From Arthrobacter sp. Soil736 (GTDB taxonomy: Bacteria; Actinomycetota; Actinomycetes; Actinomycetales; Micrococcaceae): a stretch of DNA of 63,779 nucleotides. The stretch is taken from the NCBI RefSeq assembly GCF_001428005.1, contig NZ_LMSB01000045.1, positions 323,677 to 387,455 of the forward strand, in the 5' to 3' direction. The position numbers were made by a program, and so were the translations under genes. Positions within the stretch are counted from its first letter, which is position 1, and the number at the start of each line of letters is the position of its first letter. The notes beneath the pieces were generated by a model. The model saw nothing but the letters and a program-made list of their open reading frames with translations, was not told the DNA's origin and made no database searches. This document shows positions 25,084-33,821 of this stretch, piece by piece.

Positions 25084-26418
25084 ATGGCCCAAGGGACTGG
25101 CGCTGGCCCGCGGATTCACGATCTCCGGTTTTCTTCTCCCGCCGAGTACGCCCGGGCGCTGCGCGAGGCCCATGAAGCCACCATTTCGGGGCATCCCGAT
25201 CCCCACATTTCCCCGTCACTGGTCAAGTCCTGGCAGCGATCCCTGGCCCTGGGCATTGACCCGGACCAGCACCGCCCCATCCACCGGCACGATGTCGGCG
25301 AAGCCCGGTTGCTTGGCGCCGATCACCGCCTCGCTGCGGTGATGCCTGCGCTGTCCCAGCTGCTGGCTGACGAGACGACGGACGGGCAGCATCTCCTGAT
25401 CGTCACCGATCATCTCGGCGAAGTGCTCTGGCGGATCGGCAGCCGGAAGGCGCTGAGACAGGCAGACGCCCTGGAGTTCGTGGAGGGCGCCGACTGGTCC
25501 GAATCCGGAATTGGCACCAATGCCATCAGCGAGGCCCTGATCACGGAGGCGCCGGCCCAGCTTTTCTCGGCGGAGCACCTGGTCCGCACGCACCATGACT
25601 GGGCCTGCACGGCTGCACCGATCCGGGACCCGTTCACGGGTGACGTTCTGGGAGTGCTGGATGTCTCCGGGCCGATCCAGTCGGTGACGCCGGACAGCCT
25701 GCGGATGGTGCGCTGCGGTGTGCGGCTGGCCGAGGAGCTCCTGAAGTCGGCTGGAGTCCGCTCACCTGACGCCGCGGCCGGGCGCCCCATGTCCGCCTCA
25801 GTGTCCGCGTCTTCCGGTGGCGGTTTGCCCCGATCGCTGACGCTCCGGTTGTTGGGCGACACGCCCACGGCAGAGGTCGACGGCGGTGCACGGCTTTCGC
25901 TGACACTGCGCCGCGCCGAGATCCTGGCTCTGCTGGCCTCGCGGTCCGGCGGCTGGAGCGCCGAAGAACTGGCGTACGAGCTTCATGGCGAGGACGGGGC
26001 CGCTGCCTCAGTGCGGACCGAGATGCATCGCATCCGCGGCGTTCTTGGAAAGGTAGTTGAGCCCAATCCATACAGGTTCGCGGCGGGCGTCCGGGTGGTC
26101 ACCGATGCGTCCATTGTCACCGGGCACTTGCGGGACGGCCAGGTTGCTGAAGCCCTGGCCGCTTATCCGGCAAGGCTGCTGCCCCGTCCCGCAAACTTTC
26201 CCGTTGAGCTGATGCGCGATGAGCTCAACGAGGCCGTGGGGGCCTCAGTGCGCGCCAGCGGGGATCCGGATCTGATCATGCGCTGGTGCTCAAGCGACAT
26301 GGGTGCGGCCGACTTGGCTGCGGCCGCCGCAGTCAAAGGGCTGGCCGGAGCAGACGATCCGCGTTACCAGTTGCTGCAGGCGAGGATGGCGCGGCTGGAC
26401 CGGGAGCTGCGGGCGTAA
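25084..26418 (+). CDS. GAF-domain transcriptional regulator (AcoR-like sensor, non-sigma54)
   Basis: A 444-residue regulator. The N-terminal 220 residues match the sensor part of acetoin/propanediol regulators (ISPSLVKSWQRSLALGIDPD, then a GAF domain with ESGIGTNAISEAL and THHDWACTAAPIRDP). There is no sigma54-activator AAA domain; instead, after a Ser/Pro/Ala linker, a winged-helix-like region (LSLTLRRAEILALLASRSGGWSAEELAYELHG...SVRTEMHRIRGVLG) forms the DNA-binding end, as in many actinobacteria. Start ATG 25084 has GGGAGGA. It diverges from the monooxygenase/butanediol dehydrogenase pair and probably activates it in response to a small ketone or acyloin. Confidence 0.87.
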   Translation: MAQGTGAGPRIHDLRFSSPAEYARALREAHEATISGHPDPHISPSLVKSWQRSLALGIDPDQHRPIHRHDVGEARLLGADHRLAAVMPALSQLLADETTDGQHLLIVTDHLGEVLWRIGSRKALRQADALEFVEGADWSESGIGTNAISEALITEAPAQLFSAEHLVRTHHDWACTAAPIRDPFTGDVLGVLDVSGPIQSVTPDSLRMVRCGVRLAEELLKSAGVRSPDAAAGRPMSASVSASSGGGLPRSLTLRLLGDTPTAEVDGGARLSLTLRRAEILALLASRSGGWSAEELAYELHGEDGAAASVRTEMHRIRGVLGKVVEPNPYRFAAGVRVVTDASIVTGHLRDGQVAEALAAYPARLLPRPANFPVELMRDELNEAVGASVRASGDPDLIMRWCSSDMGAADLAAAAAVKGLAGADDPRYQLLQARMARLDRELRA

Positions 26419-26500
26419 TTCGTTTCTCGGGCCTCTCATCCGCGTCTAGTTCGGGGCGCATGGGTGTTGTTCGGATTCCTTACGGGTCATGCGGGGGCGT

Positions 26501-27448
26501 TTACTTCTTGGGCGGGGCAGCTCCCGGGCATCCCTGGCCTCGGGGGTTGGTGATGCAGTCGTCTGCGTAGTTCCGCGTGACGGAACGCCACACACTCACC
26601 GTCTGCGGAGCAGAACTGAATTGGCCCTGGTTGGGGATGGGAAGGGCCGGCCCGCCGTTCACGGAATACGTGCCCTGGAAGTACGTGGTGAGCACCACGC
26701 TGAAATCCCCCGTCGCAGCGTACGCGTGGCTCGTGCGTGTCTTCTCACCCCAGCGATCCTGCGGGAGCGGCCCGCCCATGGTGGTTGTCGGCCCCAGCGA
26801 CGTGCCGTCGCCGTAGTCCCAGCGGTACTGGACGGGCTTGGCCACAATATGAATCTTCTGCGCCAAAATCGTAATGTCGAATGGCTGCTCACTAGCTGCT
26901 GCATAAAAATTCGTCTCTGCACCCCTAAGTGTGTGCGGACTCGGCTGTGCCGTGACCTTCCCCGGCACAACAGGAAGCTTTTGAAATTCGTTTTGAATAC
27001 GGGCCGCTATTCGGGGAAGCAAATCTTCCGGATTCTGGTCATAGAGGCAAGTGGGTCCGCCACCATTGGCGGTCCAGTCCGACCACGTCGGATTAGGGAG
27101 CGACCGCGGCGCGACCTTCCAGATGACAGGCACCCCGGGTTTCCCATCAGCTCGGGGCGGGCACGGACGTTGTCCAGCCAGACAACTGATATCCAGGTTA
27201 TTTTCGTCGACCTGGCACTGCGGTTCGGCCCTGTATTGGTTCGGATCCTGGCTCACGAAACCGGGCGGCGCGGGCACTATCTCACCGGTGGTCTCGTCAA
27301 GAATCCACGTCTCGACTCCGACATCAATACCTGTATCCTCGAATCCGACCGTACCTGAGGAATCATCGGCGCCGCTTTCGGCAGCCAGCGTCATCACAAT
27401 AGCCACGGAAAAACATACGGCGGCGCAATTAGGCCGGACCCATTTCAT
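26501..27448 (-). CDS. Exported PKD-domain protein, 315 aa
   Basis: Begins at the ATG at 27448, two bases after the stop of the lipoprotein gene, with signal peptide KWVRPNCAAVCFSVAIVMTLAAESGA. A PKD-like beta domain is visible around VQYRWDYGDGTSLGP and TRTSHAYAATGDFSVVLTTYF. Several Cys residues (CQVDENNLDISC, CPPRADG, CLYDQ, DDCITNPRGQGC) could form disulfides in the extracellular part. It is tail-to-tail with the GAF regulator. GC content is clearly lower than in neighbouring genes. Function unknown; the pair with the lipoprotein suggests a joint envelope role. Confidence 0.8.
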   Translation of the reverse strand: MKWVRPNCAAVCFSVAIVMTLAAESGADDSSGTVGFEDTGIDVGVETWILDETTGEIVPAPPGFVSQDPNQYRAEPQCQVDENNLDISCLAGQRPCPPRADGKPGVPVIWKVAPRSLPNPTWSDWTANGGGPTCLYDQNPEDLLPRIAARIQNEFQKLPVVPGKVTAQPSPHTLRGAETNFYAAASEQPFDITILAQKIHIVAKPVQYRWDYGDGTSLGPTTTMGGPLPQDRWGEKTRTSHAYAATGDFSVVLTTYFQGTYSVNGGPALPIPNQGQFSSAPQTVSVWRSVTRNYADDCITNPRGQGCPGAAPPKK

Positions 27449-27450
27449 GG

Positions 27451-28101
27451 CTAGCGAATTAAGCCGAGGTCGATGACGGTCCAACCGGTCGAGTCGAAGC
27501 TGACAACTGCCTGACTCGCCCTGTTCGACGCTCTTGTCACGGCTTGGTAGAGAGATCCAGTGGGCGTGTAAATCGCAATTTCCTGTTGAATGACTTGGAT
27601 GGTTGCCTGTTGAGATTTCCCGCCGGGACGGAATATCGGCTTCACAGACGGCGTCTGGATCTTTCCTCCGACAATCCATCGCTGCCCTTGCCAAGCTTTT
27701 TTCACGTTGTCGCGAAGTCCATTACAAAAACGGCAATCTGGACCACTTACGGACTCCATTAGGGCAGTGTCCCCAGTTTCATACGCGTAGGAAAGAGCCC
27801 GAAACCAGTACTTCGTGAACGCTTCCACGCCCTCTTTCGAATTCTTGCCCGCCAACGCGGGTTTTACGGGCACCGGAACATTCTGCGCCTTGCCCGTGGC
27901 ATCCGCGGGTCTATAGGCGGGTGTCGGGGTAGCGGTGGCGCTAGGGGTGGCTGTAGCGGAGGCGGAGGGGCTGGTCCCGTCGCTCGAACCGTTTTTGGGG
28001 CCTTCACCGTTGCTGCAACCGCTGAAGACCAGGACGGAGGCGGCGAGGACGGAAATCGCAGAGAGGCGCAGACGCCCGGAACTGAAGGTACGAGAAGTCA
28101 T
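27451..28101 (-). CDS. DUF6318-type lipoprotein
   Basis: A 216-residue lipoprotein. Signal with lipobox LVFSGCSNG, then a Ser/Thr/Ala/Pro-rich linker (about residues 38-65) and a globular domain with KEGVEAFTKYWFRALSYAYETGD and PDCRFCNGLRDNVKKAWQGQRW, the pattern of the actinobacterial DUF6318 family. The family has no known function. It heads a two-gene unit with the PKD protein (2-base gap). Its base composition is lower in GC than neighbours, as in the PKD gene. Confidence 0.82.
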   Translation of the reverse strand: MTSRTFSSGRLRLSAISVLAASVLVFSGCSNGEGPKNGSSDGTSPSASATATPSATATPTPAYRPADATGKAQNVPVPVKPALAGKNSKEGVEAFTKYWFRALSYAYETGDTALMESVSGPDCRFCNGLRDNVKKAWQGQRWIVGGKIQTPSVKPIFRPGGKSQQATIQVIQQEIAIYTPTGSLYQAVTRASNRASQAVVSFDSTGWTVIDLGLIR

Positions 28102-28279
28102 GCGCTAATCCCCCCGGATAGGTTTCAAGACATCTGTGTCCGAACAATGGTTAAAGGGTAGCCGAGGCCACACTTTCGGGCTCAAAGTTATCCACAGCCA
28201 GCGAACCCTTTCGTTCTACCACCTGCCAGCCGGCGCCGAAAGTCAAAGCAAAAAAGGCCCCGTGAGAAGAGCGCACAAA

Positions 28280-28311
28280 ACGGGCCCGGTGCGCTTTGCC
28301 ACCGGGCCCGT
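28280..28311 (-). terminator. Rho-independent terminator of the NCS1 permease gene
   Basis: A perfect 12-bp stem (ACGGGCCCGGTG/CACCGGGCCCGT, 8-base loop) 40 bases after the permease stop on the minus strand and followed there by TTTTGTG. Confidence 0.85.
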
Positions 28312-28350
28312 CACTACTGCAAAGGCCAATCCAAACAAGCCCAATATTCC

Positions 28351-30078
28351 TTAGTGCTGTGCCGGCAAAACGAGCTCCCCCGATTTATCGGTCGACAAGG
28401 CGAGCGAAGACACATACTGGGGTTCGCCGTCGGGTCCGTCCTGGGCGGAGCGGACCATGTCCGGACGTTCAAATTCGATTCCCGTCACGTGGCAGAGGAG
28501 CTTGGCGTCGCTGGGGTTGCCGTCGGCGTTGAACATCGGCAGGTCAATCCCGTCGTCGGTGCGGCGAAGGTAGTAGCGTCCCTTTGTCAGGACAGCCAGC
28601 ACTGGCGGCAACACCAAGGCAAGCACAACAGCGAATATTGGCGAGTACGGCTGGATGCCCGGCCCGAACGCCCCAAAGAAGACGGCAATGGAAATCCCTG
28701 CGGAGACCAGCATGGAGACGAAGCCCACCGGGTTCACGGCATACAGCATGCCGCGCCGGAACTCAGGCGTCTTCGGCGAGATCTTCAGCAGGTACTTGTT
28801 GATGGCAATGTCCGACGCAACAGTAACCACCCAGGCCATGGCGCAGTTGGCGTAGAAGCCCAGAATGCTGTTGAGGAAGCTGAACATGTTTGCTTCCATC
28901 AGGACCAGCGCAATCAGCAGGTTCACCACCACGAACACCATGCGGCCGGGGTAGGTCTTGGTGACCCGGGTGAAGCTGTTGGTCCATGCCAGTGATCCGG
29001 AGTAGGCATTGGTCACGTTGATCTTGATCTGGGAAATGACCACCAGCACCACGGCCAACGCCATGGCCAGCCATCCCGGCATCATTTCCTGATACACGCC
29101 GAGGAACTGATGCACGGGCTCGTTGGCCGTCGCGGAGGCGGCGGGATCGAGCTTGGCGATCAGGTAGACGGCTATGAACATGCCGACAATCTGTTTGACG
29201 GCTCCGAACATGACCCATCCGGGTCCGGCGAGGATCACGGCCCTCCACCACGCTCCCTTGTTCTCGGCAGTCTTGGGCGGCATGAACCGCAGGTAGTCAA
29301 TCTGCTCGGCAATCTGCGCCATCAAGGACAGGCAGACGCCGGCTGCCAGCATCACGGACGCCAGATTGGTGCCCGCCGCCCCGGAATCTCCGGTGAAGGC
29401 GAAGAAATCATCGATGCTGCCGGGATGGGACACCACCAGATATCCCACGGGCACCACCATGAGAAGCAGCCACAGCGGAGTGGTCCACACCTGCAGCTTG
29501 GCCAGGGTGTTCATCCCGTAAATCACCAGCGGGATGATGATGACGGTGGAGGCGGCGTATCCCAGCCACTGCGGAACGCCGAGTCCCAGCTCCAGCCCCT
29601 GGGCCATGATGGAACCTTCCAGGGCAAAGAAGATAAACGTGAACGTCGCGAAAATGACGTTCGTGACCACGGAGCCGTAGTATCCGAAGCCCGAGCCTCG
29701 CGTGATGAGGTCAAGGTCGATGTTGTACCGGGCGGCGTAGTAGGCCAGTGGAAAGCCCGTGGCGAAAATGATCACGGCGGCCACGAGGATGCCGAAGATC
29801 GCATTCACCGTGCCATAGGCGATCCCGATATTCGCGCCAATCGAGAAATCGGCCAGGTAGGCGATGCCGCCAAGTGCGCTCGTTGCCACCACCCCGGCGC
29901 TCCACTTGCGGTAGGACCGCGGCGCGAACCTCAGCGTATAGTCCTCCAGGCTTTCCTTGGTGGCGCTCAAAGCGTCGGCGTTACCCGCCGTCGTGCTCCC
30001 CTGCGGACCGCGCCCGACGGCGGTGCCGCCGCCCGCCGTCGGCTCCAGCAGTTCGGTGGCTCTCAGATCATTGGTCAT
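28351..30078 (-). CDS. NCS1 family purine/cytosine-type permease
   Basis: A 575-residue, about 12-helix transporter of the nucleobase:cation symporter-1 family. Typical stretches are SYRKWSAGVVATSALGGIAYLADFSIGANIGIAYG, TRGSGFGYYGSV and the AYSGSLAWTNSF region in helix 8. A cytoplasmic N-terminus of about 60 residues and a C-terminal tail of about 80 residues flank the membrane part. Members import cytosine, allantoin, hydantoins or other N-heterocycles. No nucleobase catabolic gene is adjacent, so the substrate cannot be assigned. Upstream lies a repeat-containing gap before the divergent PPOX gene. Confidence 0.9.
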   Translation of the reverse strand: MTNDLRATELLEPTAGGGTAVGRGPQGSTTAGNADALSATKESLEDYTLRFAPRSYRKWSAGVVATSALGGIAYLADFSIGANIGIAYGTVNAIFGILVAAVIIFATGFPLAYYAARYNIDLDLITRGSGFGYYGSVVTNVIFATFTFIFFALEGSIMAQGLELGLGVPQWLGYAASTVIIIPLVIYGMNTLAKLQVWTTPLWLLLMVVPVGYLVVSHPGSIDDFFAFTGDSGAAGTNLASVMLAAGVCLSLMAQIAEQIDYLRFMPPKTAENKGAWWRAVILAGPGWVMFGAVKQIVGMFIAVYLIAKLDPAASATANEPVHQFLGVYQEMMPGWLAMALAVVLVVISQIKINVTNAYSGSLAWTNSFTRVTKTYPGRMVFVVVNLLIALVLMEANMFSFLNSILGFYANCAMAWVVTVASDIAINKYLLKISPKTPEFRRGMLYAVNPVGFVSMLVSAGISIAVFFGAFGPGIQPYSPIFAVVLALVLPPVLAVLTKGRYYLRRTDDGIDLPMFNADGNPSDAKLLCHVTGIEFERPDMVRSAQDGPDGEPQYVSSLALSTDKSGELVLPAQH

Positions 30079-30186
30079 CAGTCATCGCTTTCGTTGCCAG
30101 TTGGTCCTTGCTGACGCTAGTCACGACGTGAGACAGCCCCGTCACGGGGCTATTACAAGGGTGTTAAAGGTCCCAAGGCTTTCCGC

Positions 30187-30284
30187 CACGCGGGCTCGAC
30201 CGGGGCCGGGTCTCGACAAGCTCGACCAGCGGGGTCCCCCGAGGCACGCGGGCTCGACCGGCCGGGTCTCAACGACCAGCGGGG
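30187..30284. repeat. Two copies of a GC-rich intergenic repeat
   Basis: Copy A at 30187-30235 and copy B at 30245-30284 share CACGCGGGCTCGACCGG at the start and CGACCAGCGGGG at the end; copy A has an insertion with TCTCGACAAGCTCGA, itself a short inverted repeat. It lies in the 305-base gap between the divergent permease and PPOX genes. The rest of the gap shows only an AT-rich promoter-like stretch before the PPOX gene. Confidence 0.65.
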
Positions 30285-30382
30285 CCTCGCCCACCTCAGC
30301 ATGGTGGCGGATTCAAGTCCGCGGCTGGGAAAATTTCCTCATATCCCTATCGTTTTTCTACAAGACGTAGAAGAATGGAGCC

Positions 30383-30817
30383 ATGATGTTCAACCACGCC
30401 GACGGCGACCCCATCCTGATCCTCGACGACGAACAATGCTGGCAGCTTCTTGAGGGCACGAAGCACGGCCGTCTCGTGGTCACTGTTGCGGGTGAGCCCG
30501 ACATTTTCCCGGTCAACTATTTGGCCAGCCGCCGGAAGCTGTACTTCCGCACGGCGCCCGGCAACAAGCTGGCCCAGGTGACCATCAACGACCACGTCCT
30601 CTTCGAAACGGACGGCATCATGTCAGACCAGGCGTGGTCGGTAGTCCTCCGCGGTACCGCACGGGTACTGAGCAAATCCGCAGAAATTGCGCAGGCAGAG
30701 ACCCTTGGACTCGCGTCCTGGGTTCCCACGCTCAAGGACTTCTACGTGGAGATCGAACCGGGATCGGTCAGCGGCCGGCACTTCGAGTTCGGCGAACAGC
30801 CGGAACGGGAAATCTAG
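30383..30817 (+). CDS. Pyridoxamine 5'-phosphate oxidase-like flavin-binding protein
   Basis: A 144-residue split-barrel protein of the PPOX/flavin-reductase superfamily. Seen are CWQLLEGTKHGRLVVTVAGEPDIFPVNYL, the LYFRTAPGNKL stretch and WSVVLRGTARVLS, typical of small F420- or FMN-binding members (sometimes annotated as nitroimidazole-resistance-like). True PNPOx residues for PLP synthesis are not evident. Two ATGs in tandem (30383 and 30386) follow GGAG, and the second has better spacing. It is followed after 28 bases by the Vsr gene on the same strand. Confidence 0.85.
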   Translation: MMFNHADGDPILILDDEQCWQLLEGTKHGRLVVTVAGEPDIFPVNYLASRRKLYFRTAPGNKLAQVTINDHVLFETDGIMSDQAWSVVLRGTARVLSKSAEIAQAETLGLASWVPTLKDFYVEIEPGSVSGRHFEFGEQPEREI

Positions 30818-30845
30818 CGAGCCGCAGCAAGCCTAGACTTAAAGC

Positions 30846-31271
30846 ATGGCGGACCGGCTAACACCTGAGCAGCGCAGCTGGAACATGTCGCGGATCAGGG
30901 GCAAGAACACCAAGCCCGAATTACTGGTGCGCAGCCTCTTGCACGCCAAAGGCTACCGGTACCGCCTGCACGGAGCCTCCGGCGGCAGCAAGTTGCCGGG
31001 GAATCCGGATCTTGTCTTCGCCGGCAGGCGCAAGGTCATCTTCGTCAACGGCTGCTTCTGGCATTTCCACGATTGCAAGGCCGGCCAGCACTCCCCCAAG
31101 GCCAACGCAGAATTCTGGGAGGCGAAGCGGACAAGGACCAGGAACCGCGACGCCGACCAGCGCCGTCAGCTCGAAAGCGCCGGATGGGCGGTGCTCACCG
31201 TATGGGAATGCGAGCTGCGGGACGCTTCAGCGCTGGAGCAGCAGCTGGAGCAATTCCTCGCTAAAACCTGA
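30846..31271 (+). CDS. vsr: Very short patch repair endonuclease (Vsr), orphan
   Basis: A 141-residue Vsr nuclease, which nicks next to T:G mismatches made by deamination of 5-methylcytosine. Seen are the N-terminal RSWNMSRIRGKNTKPELLVR, the catalytic Asp55 in GNPDLVFAGRRKVIFVNGCFWH, zinc ligands in CFWHFHDC and the C-terminal VWECELR. Length is normal. No dcm-type cytosine methyltransferase lies beside it, which is unusual because vsr normally accompanies one. An McrBC system, which attacks 5-methylcytosine, lies 3.5 kb downstream. Confidence 0.94.
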   Translation: MADRLTPEQRSWNMSRIRGKNTKPELLVRSLLHAKGYRYRLHGASGGSKLPGNPDLVFAGRRKVIFVNGCFWHFHDCKAGQHSPKANAEFWEAKRTRTRNRDADQRRQLESAGWAVLTVWECELRDASALEQQLEQFLAKT

Positions 31272-31291
31272 ACACGCCGCTGCCGGCGGGG

Positions 31292-32047
31292 TCAGTGTTC
31301 CGCAGGAGCCAATCTGTAGCCGACGCCGCGGACGGTCTGGAGCCAGCGCGGGCTCTGCGCGGAGTCACCGAGTTTCTTGCGCAGGTTACCCATGTGCACT
31401 TCAACGGAGCGCTCGTCGGCCTCGCTGATGTAACTTCCGACGTCGTACGGTTCGTCCCGCAGGCGGCGCACCAGGTCCGCTTTGGTGCGGACCATGCGGC
31501 CAGCTTCAAGCAGAGCATGCAACAGATCGAATTCGGTGCGTGTCAGGCTGAGCTCCTTGCCATCCACGGTCACCGTCCGGGAGTCGTAGCTCATGTCCAG
31601 CCCGTTGTGGCTGAAGATGCTCTCAGCGTTGGCCGCTCCGGAAGGTGCGCCGTTCTCTTCGGCGACATCCGACGTCGAACGCGGACGCCGCATCATGGCG
31701 GCGACCCGGGCGCGCAGTTCCCGGGGACGGAAGGGTTTGGTGAGATAGTCGTCCGCGCCGGATTCGAGACCGATCAGGGTATCCAGTTCCTCCGCACGGG
31801 CGGTGAGCATGACGATGTAGGCATCGGAGAACTGACGGATCTGCCGCGCCACTTCGAAACCGTCAATGTCGGGCAGGCCCAGGTCCAGGGTGATAACCGC
31901 CGGGTCCAGCTCCTTGGCGGCCAGAACGCCTTCCGCGCCGCTGCTCGCAGCGGTCACGTCAAAGCCTGCCTGCGTCAGTACAACACGCACTAATTCGCGA
32001 ATATCGTGATCATCCTCAATGACCAGCCCCACGCGTGCATCACCCAT
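31292..32047 (-). CDS. OmpR/PhoB-family response regulator
   Basis: A 251-residue response regulator. The receiver has acidic pocket EDDHD, phospho-Asp in VITLDLGLPDIDGF, Thr/Ala switch in VMLTARAEE and Lys in YLTKPF; the C-terminal winged helix contains LSLTRTEFDLLHALLEAGRMVRTKADLVRRL and SVEVHMGNLRKKLGD...VRGVGYRL. A Ser/Ala/Asn linker of about 20 residues joins them. Start ATG 32047 has GAGGGG. It is divergent from the histidine kinase gene at 32149, so the pair shares a 100-base promoter region, an unusual layout because most such pairs are in tandem. Confidence 0.93.
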   Translation of the reverse strand: MGDARVGLVIEDDHDIRELVRVVLTQAGFDVTAASSGAEGVLAAKELDPAVITLDLGLPDIDGFEVARQIRQFSDAYIVMLTARAEELDTLIGLESGADDYLTKPFRPRELRARVAAMMRRPRSTSDVAEENGAPSGAANAESIFSHNGLDMSYDSRTVTVDGKELSLTRTEFDLLHALLEAGRMVRTKADLVRRLRDEPYDVGSYISEADERSVEVHMGNLRKKLGDSAQSPRWLQTVRGVGYRLAPAEH

Positions 32048-32148
32048 CGCAGCCCCCTCAGCCCGCTACATCCCGTCTGCAGTATAGCTCCCGCCCGCTA
32101 TCCTGCAGATATGCGTTTCTTCGGCCCCGTCGTATCGGACAAGCACCC

Positions 32149-33813
32149 ATGATCAGTCCAACCTGGAAGGACGCTTCCGGGAGGATCCTGCTCTTCCGTC
32201 GACCGTTCCACGAGTACTCCCTGCGTAGCCGCGTAACGCTGAGCCAGATGCCGCTCTCGGTAACGGCAGGCATCACCGCATTCCTCATTTTGGCTTTCTT
32301 CCCCGAGACGCTCATGAATCCGCTGTTCATCAGCTTCCTGTTGTCGCAGGGGATCATTCTGCTGCTTTGTTACGCCGTGCCGTGGGACAAGCTGCCGTAC
32401 CCGGCTTTTCTGGTGGTTCCCATCCTGGACCTCGTCTCTATCGCGCTCGGCCGGGAAGGCGGCCAGGACAGCCTGACTGGAATCAGCCTCATGTCCGTGT
32501 TCCCGGTGACCTGGTTATGCGCCTCGGGGGTATTTCCCAAAGCTGCGGTAGCCATTTCCTTTTTCGGGCCGCTGGCCATCATCTGGGTGCCTCTGCTGAT
32601 CAGGGGGGATGTCTCCGGACAGGACCTGGCCAGGTCCTTCCTCCTCCCGGTCATGATGCTGGGGATCGGCGTTTCGGTGACGGTCATGACCCTCAGCATG
32701 GTCCGGCAGCAACGCGATCTGGAGGAAAAGGACGCCCAGCTGCGCGGGGTGCTGAAGGACAGCAAGGGCCAGGAGCGGTTGCTGAATACCGTGCTGGACA
32801 CCGTGCACCTGGGCGTGCTTGCCGTGGATGCCGACGGCAATGACATCCTGATGAACCGAAAGCAGCGCGCCCATCACAAGCTGGCGACTCCCGCCGGCAA
32901 CCCCGATCCCAACGAATCCGAGCTACTGGTCTTCGCGGCCGACCGCAACACCCTTGTGCCGGTGGAGCAGCGTCCTGTCCGGCGTGCGATTCTGGGCGAG
33001 GAATTCACCGACTACCTCGTCTGGCTGGGTGACAGCAGCGAGCAGCGGGCCATCACCACGAGTGCCAGGCCCATGAGGGACCAGGACGGGAACTTCGCCG
33101 GCTCGGTCATCGTGTTCAGCGACGTCACCGAACTGGTGAATGCCCTGGCGGCCAAGGACGACTTCGTCGCCAACGTCTCCCACGAGTTCCGCACCCCGCT
33201 GACCTCGATCCTGGGCTACGTCGAACTCATGCTGGATGACGACGACGACCTGACGGAGTACCAGCGCGGGCCGCTCGAGATCATCCGCCGGAACTCGGAG
33301 CGGCTCCTCACCCTGGTTTCGGATCTCCTGTCCAGCAGGCACGGCCAGCTGATCGTCAGCCCGCGGGCCGTGAATGTGGCGGACCTGGTCCGGGCAAGCG
33401 TCACGGCCGCGCTGCCGCGGGCCACCGTTTCGGGCATCCGGCTCATGGCCGACGCCCCCGACAGGTTAGCCGCCCACGTCGACCCGGCCCGCATTTCCCA
33501 GGTGCTGGATAACCTGGTGTCGAATGCCATCAAGTACTCGCCGGACGGCGGTGAAGTGGTGGTGTCGCTCAGGTCCGAGGACGGGCACGTGGTCTGCAGC
33601 GTCAGCGACACCGGGATGGGAATGAGCGAACAGGACCAGGAGGAGGTCTTCGCCAAATTCTTCCGCTCAGCCGTTGTCCGCAACTCCGCGATACCCGGGG
33701 TGGGGCTGGGGCTGTCCATCAGCAAGGCCATAGTGGAAGCCCACGGCGGCAGCGTTTCGCTCCGGAGCGAAGTAGGGGAAGGCACCACGTTCACTTTTGC
33801 AGTGCCCCTATAG
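32149..33813 (+). CDS. Membrane sensor histidine kinase
   Basis: A 554-residue kinase beginning MISPTWKDASGRILLF (ATG 32149; the frame is open upstream but overlaps the response-regulator promoter). About five or six membrane helices fill the first 190 residues with short loops and no extracytoplasmic sensor domain, so it may sense membrane state. A PAS-like domain (TVLDTVHLGVLAVDADGNDILMNR) follows, then the phospho-acceptor His in VSHEFRTPLTSILGY, N-box NLVSNAIKYSPDGG, G1 DTGMGMSEQDQEEVF and G2 GVGLGLSISKAIVEAHGG. The partner regulator is divergently encoded at 31292-32047. Confidence 0.93.
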   Translation: MISPTWKDASGRILLFRRPFHEYSLRSRVTLSQMPLSVTAGITAFLILAFFPETLMNPLFISFLLSQGIILLLCYAVPWDKLPYPAFLVVPILDLVSIALGREGGQDSLTGISLMSVFPVTWLCASGVFPKAAVAISFFGPLAIIWVPLLIRGDVSGQDLARSFLLPVMMLGIGVSVTVMTLSMVRQQRDLEEKDAQLRGVLKDSKGQERLLNTVLDTVHLGVLAVDADGNDILMNRKQRAHHKLATPAGNPDPNESELLVFAADRNTLVPVEQRPVRRAILGEEFTDYLVWLGDSSEQRAITTSARPMRDQDGNFAGSVIVFSDVTELVNALAAKDDFVANVSHEFRTPLTSILGYVELMLDDDDDLTEYQRGPLEIIRRNSERLLTLVSDLLSSRHGQLIVSPRAVNVADLVRASVTAALPRATVSGIRLMADAPDRLAAHVDPARISQVLDNLVSNAIKYSPDGGEVVVSLRSEDGHVVCSVSDTGMGMSEQDQEEVFAKFFRSAVVRNSAIPGVGLGLSISKAIVEAHGGSVSLRSEVGEGTTFTFAVPL

Positions 33814-33821
33814 CAATTCGC

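Noticed and set aside
32035..32148. Longer N-terminus for the histidine kinase
   Set aside because: It would run through the divergent promoter region and is not membrane- or domain-like; the ATG at 32149 starts just before the first helices.
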